Source: a virus
Reading direction: 5' to 3' (one strand)
IMG/VR virus record: IMGVR_UViG_3300042691_007427
Coordinates: 1-23,820 of that record
Length of the DNA stretch: 23,820 bases
How positions within the stretch are numbered: position 1 is the first letter of the stretch; each line of letters begins with the position of its first letter. The position numbers and the translations under genes were made by a program. This document shows, piece by piece, positions 1 to 5,200 of the stretch. Under the pieces are notes generated by a model. The model did no database searches. It saw only the letters and a program-made list of their open reading frames with translations, and was not told the origin of the DNA.

Positions 1-170
1 GAGGGGGTTGGTGAGGATATCTGGGCGACTTGTTGTATGGATGATCGTAAAAAAAATTTTGAACTTCGCTGTCTGTTTTCCCAATCTAATAAATATTCTT
101 ACTAATGCTTAAAAAATAGGCACACTAAAAAAATTTCCCTTTGCAGATCAAGCACTTAGTGCGTGACGAG

Positions 171-373
171 GAACATTTATACAAACTAATTAGATTGGCG
201 CGATTTTGCACGCGCAAGCCCTTGATTTATAAGACATTTGTAAATCTACAACACTACAGTCAGTAGGGTCTTAGTTTGTATAGATGTTCCTACACAGAAA
301 CTAATTAGTTTGTATGTAGGAAGTTTTATAGGAACTAATTAGTTTGTATAGATGTTCCTACACCGAAACTAAT
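171..373. repeat. Cluster of about 25-bp direct/inverted repeats
   Basis: The consensus is AACATYTATACAAACTAA, usually preceded by TAGG and followed by TTAGTT. One copy is on the plus strand at 171-191. Inverted copies are at 271-295 and 339-363, and a shortened one is at 305-322. The unit GAAACTAATT follows two of the inverted copies (about 297-306 and 365-374). Embedded perfect palindromes are AAACTAATTAGTTT (298-311) and AACTAATTAGTT (333-344). An exact 21-bp copy of the 171-191 unit sits 2.1 kb away at 2298-2318. The layout suggests binding sites for a phage repressor, activator or replication initiator. Confidence 0.75.
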
Positions 374-471
374 TCGTCGGTCGTTCGTTCGTCAGTTAAT
401 CCCGTGGAATTAGGCCGGCGCGCGGTGATAGTAGGCAGTGCCGTTCGGGGCACGTCATGATAGTAGTTTGG
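372..471. promoter_or_regulatory. Left copy of the recurring motif module
   Basis: The module contains ATTCGTCGG (372-380), GGTCGTTCGTTCGTC (379-393), GTTAATCCCGTGGAATT (395-411), TGATAGTAGG (425-434) and ATGATAGTAGTTTGG (457-471). The same five elements recur in a different order at 1321-1439. The conservation is read directly; a regulatory role is inferred from the non-coding, upstream position. Confidence 0.55.
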
Positions 472-492
472 TCTGCTGGCGCGCCAAGCGCG

Positions 493-522
493 AAAACCCC
501 GCTCCGGTTTCCCGGGCGGGGT
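493..522 (-). terminator. Intrinsic terminator of the leftward gene at 568-1221
   Basis: Read on the minus strand, an 11-bp stem (ACCCCGC-CCGG against CCGG-a-GCGGGGT, one bulged base) closes on a GAAA tetraloop. It is followed immediately by TTTT, the form of a rho-independent terminator. It lies 46 bp past the stop codon of the leftward gene. The DNA between (about 531-565) is very GC-rich and self-complementary (repeated GCGGCCGC) and could form further hairpins. Confidence 0.8.
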
Positions 523-567
523 GCGACTGGTCGCGCGGCCTCGCGGCCGCGCGGCCGCGCGGGGGTC

Positions 568-1221
568 TTACGCTGAAGCCTTACCCTTTACCACGGTTCC
601 CTTGGCGCTGCGGTTCAGGGTGTAGCCGAGTTCGATCAGGCGCGCGACTATGCGCGGGTGATACACCGTGTCGCTGAGATACACGTCAAGGTTATCCATC
701 CATGCCGCGAACGCGTCAACATCAGACATTGTCACGGTAGCATCATTGGCGGGTGCCGCCGGCGCTGCTTTCGGGGCTGCTTTGCGGCCGCCGCCGGACT
801 TGCGGCCGAACCCGTGGGCCTCGCGAACCTGTTTAGCCGCGTCCCGCATGTTGTGCTTTGATTGGTGCACGGCATCCCCTGCGGTTATCTGTTCATCGGC
901 TTTTTTGCCGTCCTTGCCGATAACGCTTACGCTCACAATGCACGCCTTTGCGGCATGTAGCGTTAATGCGTCGACGAACAGCGCGCGCACATTGTGGCCG
1001 GCCGCTTCGAAATCTTTCGCGTACAGCGAAACCACGGCCGCGATACGCTCGGCGATCGGCTTGGACCCGTCCAATTGACCGGCGGCCTTGGCGGCCGCCT
1101 CTTTAGCCTTGGCGAGCATAGTCTGTCCGGCGGCGCCGGCCTCAAGGATCAGGGAACCGACGGCCGCGTCACGGGTTGCGACGACGGGAAGGGACGGTGC
1201 TGCTTTTTCTGCTTTTGCCAT
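568..1221 (-). CDS. Hypothetical Ala-rich phage protein, 217 aa
   Basis: I do not recognise this protein. The start is set at the ATG at 1221 because GGAG lies 6 nt upstream; a GTG four codons earlier overlaps that site. Three parts can be seen. Residues 1-90 are Ala-rich and probably helical. A central part has strand-like text such as CIVSVSVIGK. A low-complexity linker of Gly, Arg, Lys, Ala and Pro follows (from about GRKSGGGRK to AAPAAP). The C-terminal 60 residues look folded (VDAFAAWMDNLDVYL, HPRIVARLIELGYTLNR). The basic linker would allow nucleic-acid contact, but no known DNA-binding motif is evident. It has its own predicted promoter (1293-1321) and terminator (493-522), so it is a single-gene unit. 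An early or regulatory gene is plausible because it runs against the structural operon. Confidence 0.8.
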   Translation of the reverse strand: MAKAEKAAPSLPVVATRDAAVGSLILEAGAAGQTMLAKAKEAAAKAAGQLDGSKPIAERIAAVVSLYAKDFEAAGHNVRALFVDALTLHAAKACIVSVSVIGKDGKKADEQITAGDAVHQSKHNMRDAAKQVREAHGFGRKSGGGRKAAPKAAPAAPANDATVTMSDVDAFAAWMDNLDVYLSDTVYHPRIVARLIELGYTLNRSAKGTVVKGKASA

Positions 1222-1292
1222 GATGAACTCCACAAGTTAACAAGTGTTCGGCACGGGGCCGGGTTGGTGTCGCTGCACTGCCGACACCCTCA

Positions 1293-1321
1293 ATCTTACA
1301 GGAAAATCGCCGCGTGTCCAA
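1293..1321 (-). promoter_or_regulatory. Predicted sigma70 promoter for the leftward 217-aa gene
   Basis: On the minus strand, TTGGAC (1316-1321) and TAAGAT (1293-1298) are separated by exactly 17 bp. Transcription would begin near 1286, giving a leader of about 65 nt before the ATG at 1221. Four of six bases match the -10 consensus. Confidence 0.5.
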
Positions 1322-1334
1322 ATCCCACGGGATT
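1321..1334. promoter_or_regulatory. Palindromic operator candidate abutting the -35
   Basis: AATCCC-AC-GGGATT is a perfect 6-bp-arm inverted repeat that touches the -35 hexamer of the predicted leftward promoter. A related, inverted copy (16 of 17 bases for 1321-1337) is at 395-411. Position and symmetry suggest a dimeric repressor or activator site; the binding protein is unknown. Confidence 0.5.
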
Positions 1335-1338
1335 AACG

Positions 1339-1439
1339 ATGATAGTAGTTGGTCGTTCGTTCGTCGTACGTTTGTCTATCCATCGGCCATAGATTCGTCG
1401 GCCGGTCAAGCCAGCGCCCCGCGCACACATGATAGTAGT
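1339..1439. promoter_or_regulatory. Right copy of the recurring motif module
   Basis: It contains ATGATAGTAGTTGG (1339-1352), GGTCGTTCGTTCGTC (1351-1365), ATTCGTCGG (1393-1401) and ATGATAGTAGT (1429-1439). The palindrome AATCCCACGGGATT at 1321-1334 joins it on the left. It lies between the 25-aa leftward gene and the promoter of the 217-aa gene. Confidence 0.55.
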
Positions 1440-1445
1440 ATCCTA

Positions 1446-1462
1446 GCCCGCGCGAGGCGGGC
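1446..1462 (-). terminator. Small GC hairpin after the 25-aa leftward gene
   Basis: A perfect 6-bp stem (GCCCGC/GCGGGC) with a 5-nt loop begins 6 bp beyond the TGA of the mini-gene on the minus strand. No T-run follows, so it is at best a weak or factor-dependent terminator, or an RNA end-stabiliser. Confidence 0.3.
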
Positions 1463-1467
1463 CTGTG

Positions 1468-1545
1468 TCAGATAGCGAACGCGAGCCAGAGGAGCGCGTA
1501 GAGCGCGGCCGACAGCGCGATGGCGTGAACGTAGGCTTTGAGCAT
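1468..1545 (-). CDS. Predicted 25-aa single-span membrane peptide
   Basis: The frame encodes MLKAYVHAIALSAALYALLW followed by LAFAI and TGA. One lysine and one histidine precede an almost wholly hydrophobic segment, so it should form one membrane helix. GGAG lies 7 nt before the ATG. The gene sits between the 158-aa leftward gene and the regulatory module, with a hairpin on each side. It could be a small lysis, superinfection-exclusion or toxin-like peptide, but nothing in the sequence separates these. The frame is short enough to arise by chance; the good ribosome site and fitting membrane segment are what support it. Confidence 0.5.
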   Translation of the reverse strand: MLKAYVHAIALSAALYALLWLAFAI

Positions 1546-1559
1546 GGGGTTCTCCGTGC

Positions 1560-1579
1560 GCCCGGGCTTGCGCCCGGGC
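1560..1579 (-). promoter_or_regulatory. GNRA-capped hairpin between two leftward genes
   Basis: An 8-bp perfect stem, GCCCGGGC twice, closes a 4-nt loop that reads GCAA on the minus strand, a GNRA tetraloop. It lies 11 bp past the stop codon of the 158-aa gene and just upstream of the ribosome site of the 25-aa gene. It has no T-run. It may protect the upstream message end or control access to the downstream start. Confidence 0.5.
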
Positions 1580-1590
1580 TGTGTGGTGGA

Positions 1591-2067
1591 TCAGGCGCAA
1601 CGGATCTCGTACTTGGGAACTTCACGGATTTCGGTCCCCACTTGCACACGCTTGCAGGCTTCGCCTTCTGTCGGAAGCTCGAAGCGAACCACAGCGCTTA
1701 CGTTGACACCGAAAAACGTACCGTCGTAGTGAAACGAGCGGCTCGCGCTCCACTCGCTAGCGTAGTCTGACGAGCGCGCTTCGTCGAAGCCTAGGCTTTC
1801 AGCGATCTCAAGGATCTTCGCCACGCGCTCGCCCTTCAGGCTGTCGACCTTTGCGTCAAGGTACAGGTACAGGCGCGGGCTGGTGTACACCGTAATATCG
1901 GCTGACACTGAATCGACAGCGCGTTGAAGGTCCGCTGTCATCGACAGCACAGCCGCGATAAACGCGCGTGAATCTTCTGCGCGCTTGAGATCGCGACGGA
2001 TCGAGCGAATCGAATCGCGCTTGACAGCGAGGATCGAGGACACCGACAGGGTTTTGCGCTTCGCCAT
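1591..2067 (-). CDS. Hypothetical phage protein, 158 aa
   Basis: I do not recognise this protein. The start is at the ATG at 2067 (MAKRKTLSV), with GGAG about 9 nt upstream; the frame stays open for 51 more codons upstream, but that part is non-coding in character. The N-terminus is strongly basic (KRK, then RDSIRSIRRDLKRAED) and helical. A mixed alpha/beta middle follows (ITVYTSPRLYLYLDAKVDSL). The C-terminal half is beta-rich (FFGVNVSAVVRFELP) and ends in KYEIRCA with two cysteines among the last 22 residues (EACKR, IRCA). It may bind nucleic acid through the basic helix, but this is a guess. A motif copy lies 107 bp upstream (2174-2187), as also happens before the 217-aa gene, suggesting shared control. 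Confidence 0.8.
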   Translation of the reverse strand: MAKRKTLSVSSILAVKRDSIRSIRRDLKRAEDSRAFIAAVLSMTADLQRAVDSVSADITVYTSPRLYLYLDAKVDSLKGERVAKILEIAESLGFDEARSSDYASEWSASRSFHYDGTFFGVNVSAVVRFELPTEGEACKRVQVGTEIREVPKYEIRCA

Positions 2068-2173
2068 TTTGCTTGCTCCAAGTAAATGAGTGGGTTGGTT
2101 ACTGCGTGCTACGTACTGCAAGATGAATCCTACACAAAAACGCGCACTGTGTGTGCATAACTTGGCCTGAGAG

Positions 2174-2187
2174 ATGATAGTAGTTGG
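2174..2187. promoter_or_regulatory. Third-site copy of the ATGATAGTAGTTGG motif
   Basis: This is identical over 14 bp to the copy at 1339-1352 and lies at a similar distance upstream of a leftward start (107 bp against 118 bp). Read leftward it is CCAACTACTATCAT. Its TACTAT could be a -10 element, but no convincing -35 precedes it. Confidence 0.5.
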
Positions 2188-2193
2188 TAGGTA

Positions 2194-2236
2194 CCCACCC
2201 CCCACCAGGACCCCCGTCACCCCCCTCCCCCCGCCC
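2194..2236 (-). other. G-run tract, potential G-quadruplex
   Basis: The plus strand has six C-runs of 3-6 bases in 43 bp (2194-2196, 2198-2203, 2211-2215, 2220-2225, 2227-2232 and 2234-2236). The minus strand therefore carries six G-runs with short loops, more than enough for a quadruplex. It lies upstream of the leftward gene starting at 2067 and before the rightward late promoter at 2341. Structure formation is inferred. Confidence 0.6.
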
Positions 2237-2297
2237 AGCCCTTTTATCAGGCCCGTATAAAATTTCCCCCGTTTTTACAACTCCCACATCCTACAAA

Positions 2298-2318
2298 GAA
2301 CATTTATACAAACTAATT
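2298..2318 (+). repeat. Distant exact copy of the left-end repeat
   Basis: These 21 bases match 171-191 exactly. The two copies flank the whole leftward gene block and this one lies 22 bp before the TTGACA of the first rightward promoter. A short inverted repeat, CCGCC-CTA-GGCGG (2320-2332), follows directly and could be part of the same control site. Confidence 0.75.
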
Positions 2319-2340
2319 CCCGCCCTAGGCGGCGTTGGGC

Positions 2341-2370
2341 TTGACAGTTTGTGAGGTGGTCTGCTAGCTT
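2341..2370 (+). promoter_or_regulatory. Rightward promoter candidate before the terminase genes
   Basis: A perfect TTGACA (2341-2346) is followed 18 bp later by TAGCTT (2365-2370), a weak -10. The predicted start of transcription is at about 2377, which is the ATG of the small terminase gene. That gene has no ribosome binding site upstream, so a leaderless message is possible. The GCTTGAC context is shared with 4345-4351 and 7662-7668. Confidence 0.5.
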
Positions 2371-2376
2371 CGAAGC

Positions 2377-2925
2377 ATGCATAGCGCCATTCATGCAGAT
2401 CAGTTACTTCGTAGTGTGGCTTTAGCGGTTGCGAGAAATGCAGTGGGAGCCATGCGCCCCGAGCATGAGATCGCAGCTTCGGAAGGCATAACCGTAACTG
2501 AACTTGCCGCCATCCAGCAGAATCCGCAGTTTCGGCGGTATGTGGATGCATTTACTACTGAACTACGCGAATCCGGGTTCTCTTTTGCAGCAAAGTGCCG
2601 GGTTCTGGCTGAAGATCTGTTGCCGAACGCGTATCACATGGTCAAAGACCCAGACGTACCCGCCGCAGTCCGCGCAAAAGTCATCGAGAATCTCGTGGAA
2701 TGGGCTGATTTGAAGCCAAAGCGCGACAATGCGACAACTCTACCCGGCACTGGGTTCAGTATTACGATCAATTTGCCGAGTACAGCCCAGATTGCGTCGG
2801 GTAAAACCGCAGAAATCGTTGAAGTAGCTACCGAAAACTACGTAGAATCAACTTCTAGCGCCCCGAGACTCGTATTTGATGAGCCTGAAGACTACGAATA
2901 CGCGGGCGACGACGTCTACGTCTGA
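2377..2925 (+). CDS. terS: Probable terminase small subunit
   Basis: The small terminase subunit recognises phage DNA and loads it onto the large subunit for packaging. The call rests mainly on position directly before the large subunit, 8 bp apart. Supporting features are a size typical of TerS (182 aa) and an N-terminal helix-turn-helix-like stretch (GITVTELAAIQQNPQFRRYV, about residues 38-57). A helical middle (VPAAVRAKVIENLVEWADL) fits oligomerisation. The C-terminal 40 residues are acidic and Tyr-rich (DEPEDYEYAGDDVYV) and probably flexible, as in TerS tails that contact the motor. The ATG at 2377 has no ribosome site; a later ATG at 2452 has GGGAG but only 2 nt away, so I keep the first. 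Confidence 0.7.
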   Translation: MHSAIHADQLLRSVALAVARNAVGAMRPEHEIAASEGITVTELAAIQQNPQFRRYVDAFTTELRESGFSFAAKCRVLAEDLLPNAYHMVKDPDVPAAVRAKVIENLVEWADLKPKRDNATTLPGTGFSITINLPSTAQIASGKTAEIVEVATENYVESTSSAPRLVFDEPEDYEYAGDDVYV

Positions 2926-2933
2926 CATAAACA

Positions 2934-4334
2934 GTGTCGAACTCAGTTATTTACACCCCACCAGCGTCCCTTGCCGGCTTTCTGACGTCGGAATCGTTTG
3001 TTTCTCTCGTCTCAGGCCCGGTTGGGAGCGGGAAATCCAGCGCGGCGATGATGAAAATCGCGTACCACGCCAAAAATATGAGAAAGGGGCGTGACGGAGT
3101 ACGTCGTTCGCGTGCAGTGGTGGTGCGAAATACCAACCAGATGTTGACGGACGCGACGATTCCGACCTTCATGACGTGGTTTCCCGAAGGAATTGCAGGA
3201 TCGTACGCACGCACAGATAAACGTTTCTTCTTACGTTTTGACGATGTTGAGTGCGAGGTGCTGTTTCGGGGGCTGGATGACGCAAACGACGTACGTCGTC
3301 TGCTGTCGTTAGAGTGCTCCTTCGGTATTCTTGATGAGTATCGTGAGATCCACCCCGACATCTTTAACGCATTGCAGGGTCGCGTAGGTCGCTATCCTTC
3401 GGTAGCCAACGGCGGGTGTGTCACAGATACAGGCGACCCCAACCATCACATATGGGGTGCGACGAACGCGCCTGATGCGGATACGTTCTGGGAGGAATAT
3501 ATGACCTCCCCACCGAGTACGGCGAGTATCTTCATGCAGCCATCGGCTCTGTCAGCAGAGGCCGACTGGAAAGGTAACCTGATCGCTAACTACTACGAGA
3601 CGTTGGCAGAAGGTAAGACCGAGGACTGGATCGACGTCTACATCCACAATAAGTTTGGACGGTCACTGAGCGGCACGCCGGTGTATCAGAGATCGTTTGT
3701 GCAGGACTTCCACATTGCGTCAGAACCACTCGAAGCGATTCATAGTCCGTCGCACCCCATCACATTGGGTATCGACTTCGGACGGACGCCTGCGGTAGTG
3801 TTTATGCAGCGTGACCCGCGCGGTAGAGTGTTAGTGCTGAATGAGTTAACGGCGGTCAACATGGGTATTGAGACGTTTATTACGTCAGAACTCACGCCGT
3901 TTATTGCCAACCACTACCCCGGGTATGACTTCGTCGCGGCACCGGACCCGGCGGGGTTTATGAAACAGCAGCTAAACGAGATGACGCTGGTGGATGCGCT
4001 CAAGAACGCTGGGTTTCGGTGTGTTAAACCACCTACGAACGACCCGGAGCGCAGGATACAGGCGGTTGAGAGGTTGCTGGCTCTGCAGGTTGAGGGGAAA
4101 GCGATGTTTCTCGTGTCGCCGGTGTGTAAGCAGTTGATAAAGGGCTTTCGGTCGGGGTACCGGTATAAACAGCGCAAAAACGGCGAGATGGAAGACCGGC
4201 CGGAGAAAAATGAGTCATCGCACGTGCATGATGCGCTGCAATATGGCGCTGCGGTGATCGACATGAACATACGCGGGTTTGGGATACAGCCGGCGAGGCG
4301 AGAGATTAAACGCGTTAGGTATGCCTACACCTGA
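2934..4334 (+). CDS. terL: Terminase large subunit (packaging ATPase/nuclease)
   Basis: This is the motor that pumps DNA into the prohead and cuts it. The ATPase domain is clear: Walker A GPVGSGKS (residues 28-35) and Walker B GILDE (131-135). The RNase H-like nuclease domain has its acidic residues in LGIDFGRTPA (D281), AAPDPAG (D338) and HVHDALQY (D433). The length of 466 aa is normal for TerL. The start is the GTG at 2934, because the first in-frame ATG comes after Walker A. No ribosome site precedes the GTG, so translation is probably coupled to terS, which ends 8 bp before. The class of packaging (headful or cohesive ends) cannot be told from this sequence. Confidence 0.95.
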   Translation: MSNSVIYTPPASLAGFLTSESFVSLVSGPVGSGKSSAAMMKIAYHAKNMRKGRDGVRRSRAVVVRNTNQMLTDATIPTFMTWFPEGIAGSYARTDKRFFLRFDDVECEVLFRGLDDANDVRRLLSLECSFGILDEYREIHPDIFNALQGRVGRYPSVANGGCVTDTGDPNHHIWGATNAPDADTFWEEYMTSPPSTASIFMQPSALSAEADWKGNLIANYYETLAEGKTEDWIDVYIHNKFGRSLSGTPVYQRSFVQDFHIASEPLEAIHSPSHPITLGIDFGRTPAVVFMQRDPRGRVLVLNELTAVNMGIETFITSELTPFIANHYPGYDFVAAPDPAGFMKQQLNEMTLVDALKNAGFRCVKPPTNDPERRIQAVERLLALQVEGKAMFLVSPVCKQLIKGFRSGYRYKQRKNGEMEDRPEKNESSHVHDALQYGAAVIDMNIRGFGIQPARREIKRVRYAYT

Positions 4335-4346
4335 CTCTGTGCAGGC

Positions 4347-4374
4347 TTGACAGGACGGGGTACAATGCGATAAC
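4347..4374 (+). promoter_or_regulatory. Promoter candidate before the pre-portal gene
   Basis: TTGACA (4347-4352) is followed after 16 bp by GATAAC (4369-4374). Transcription would begin near 4381, exactly where the GGAGG ribosome site of the next gene starts, giving a leader of only about 10 nt. It lies in the 57-bp gap after terL. Confidence 0.45.
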
Positions 4375-4391
4375 GCCCGTGGAGGCTGGTG

Positions 4392-5198
4392 ATGACGTTT
4401 TTCTATCCGTCGAGTACGTTCGAGGACAAACACGAGCCGTTTGAGCTACAGGTATCACGTGGCCTGATCGCAGGTCATCGCGCGGTTCACGTCTTTGGTT
4501 ATAACTTTGACGTCGATACGACGGAAACGACGGTGTGGCCGCACATCGGCAAGATACCACACCCAGCCGCAGCACTACAGATGAGTGTTAGCTCCACCAG
4601 CGCGAGCGACGCGGCCGCAGGCACTGGGGCACGGACGGTACTCGTGCGTGGGTTGGACGCTAACTACCACGAGATTAGTGAGACCGTCACACTTAATGGG
4701 CAGACGGCGGTTACTACGACAAACGCGTTTATCCGCGTTAACTATTTGCGAGTGATGACTTCTGGGTCATCGCTGTCTGCTGCTGGGGATATTTATATTG
4801 GGTCGGGGGTTGTCACAGCAGGTGTGCCAGCCACGGTGTATGACCTGATTAAGTATGACTACAACAACTCCATCACAGCGCACTACACCATACCTGCTGG
4901 GTATACAGGGTATGTGATGCAGGGGTTGTTCTCGGCTGGGCAGAGTGGTGGCACCGCGCCGGTACGTGGTCGTCTGCTGACTACAGACCTCAACGGAATA
5001 CGTCACACTGCTGCTGTGACCACCGTCAACAACGGGGTGGCGGACTACGCGTTCGAGTATCCCATCGCGATACCTGAGAAGATTGACATCGAGGCGACGG
5101 CGGTGGGTGTGTCGCAGAACAACGAGGCGTCTGCGATGTTTATTATTGTGCTGGTCGAGGGTTCGCAGCAGCCCGCACCCGGCATACCGAGGATCTGA
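4392..5198 (+). CDS. Conserved phage beta-rich structural protein, 268 aa
   Basis: The ATG at 4392 has GGAGG 6 nt upstream; the GTG just before it is less well placed. From memory this belongs to a widespread phage family recognised by an N-terminal pattern like QVSRGLIAGHRAVHVFG, a DVDTTETTVW segment, then VRGLDANYHEISETVTLNGQ. All three are present (residues about 17-33, 38-48 and 80-99). The rest is strand-rich with Thr, Ser and Gly (AHYTIPAGYTGYVMQGLFSA). No catalytic residues are evident. The place between terL and portal, with only 2 bp before the portal gene, points to a virion protein, perhaps on the capsid or head-tail joint. The exact role is unknown to me. Confidence 0.75.
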   Translation: MTFFYPSSTFEDKHEPFELQVSRGLIAGHRAVHVFGYNFDVDTTETTVWPHIGKIPHPAAALQMSVSSTSASDAAAGTGARTVLVRGLDANYHEISETVTLNGQTAVTTTNAFIRVNYLRVMTSGSSLSAAGDIYIGSGVVTAGVPATVYDLIKYDYNNSITAHYTIPAGYTGYVMQGLFSAGQSGGTAPVRGRLLTTDLNGIRHTAAVTTVNNGVADYAFEYPIAIPEKIDIEATAVGVSQNNEASAMFIIVLVEGSQQPAPGIPRI

Positions 5199-5200
5199 CC

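Larger units (their letters stand above)
1..492. other. AT-rich non-coding left end, regulatory or origin-like
   Basis: I see no supportable gene here. Bases 1-375 are AT-rich with A and T runs, unlike the GC-rich coding DNA to the right. The stretch contains a cluster of direct and inverted repeats (171-373) and a set of short motifs (372-471) that recur upstream of the leftward gene at 568-1221. Clustered iterons beside AT-rich DNA fit a replication origin or a multi-operator control region. That is inference: no replication gene is visible in the window. The leftward gene next door ends at 568 and its terminator lies at 493-522, so the next leftward gene would begin beyond the left edge. 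Confidence 0.5.

Noticed and set aside
271-373. CRISPR-like array
   Set aside because: Repeats are of mixed orientation, uneven and few, with no regular unique spacers and no cas genes.
438-677. Open plus-strand frame of 79 codons
   Set aside because: It runs through the leftward terminator and the GC-rich palindromes and into the end of the 217-aa gene; Arg/Gly/Pro-rich text is typical of a shadow in GC-rich DNA.
668-1078. Plus-strand frame of 136 codons
   Set aside because: Fully antisense to the 217-aa gene, which has the better ribosome site, promoter and terminator.
1339-1392. ATGATAGTAG motifs as starts of tiny peptides
   Set aside because: The five copies give unrelated peptides of different lengths with no ribosome sites; the DNA, not a peptide, is conserved.
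3914-4270. Minus-strand frame of 118 codons
   Set aside because: Antisense to the nuclease domain of the large terminase, with no ribosome site.
4361-4366. TACAAT as -10 for the TTGACA at 4347
   Set aside because: Only 8 bp separate them; GATAAC at 16 bp is the better partner.
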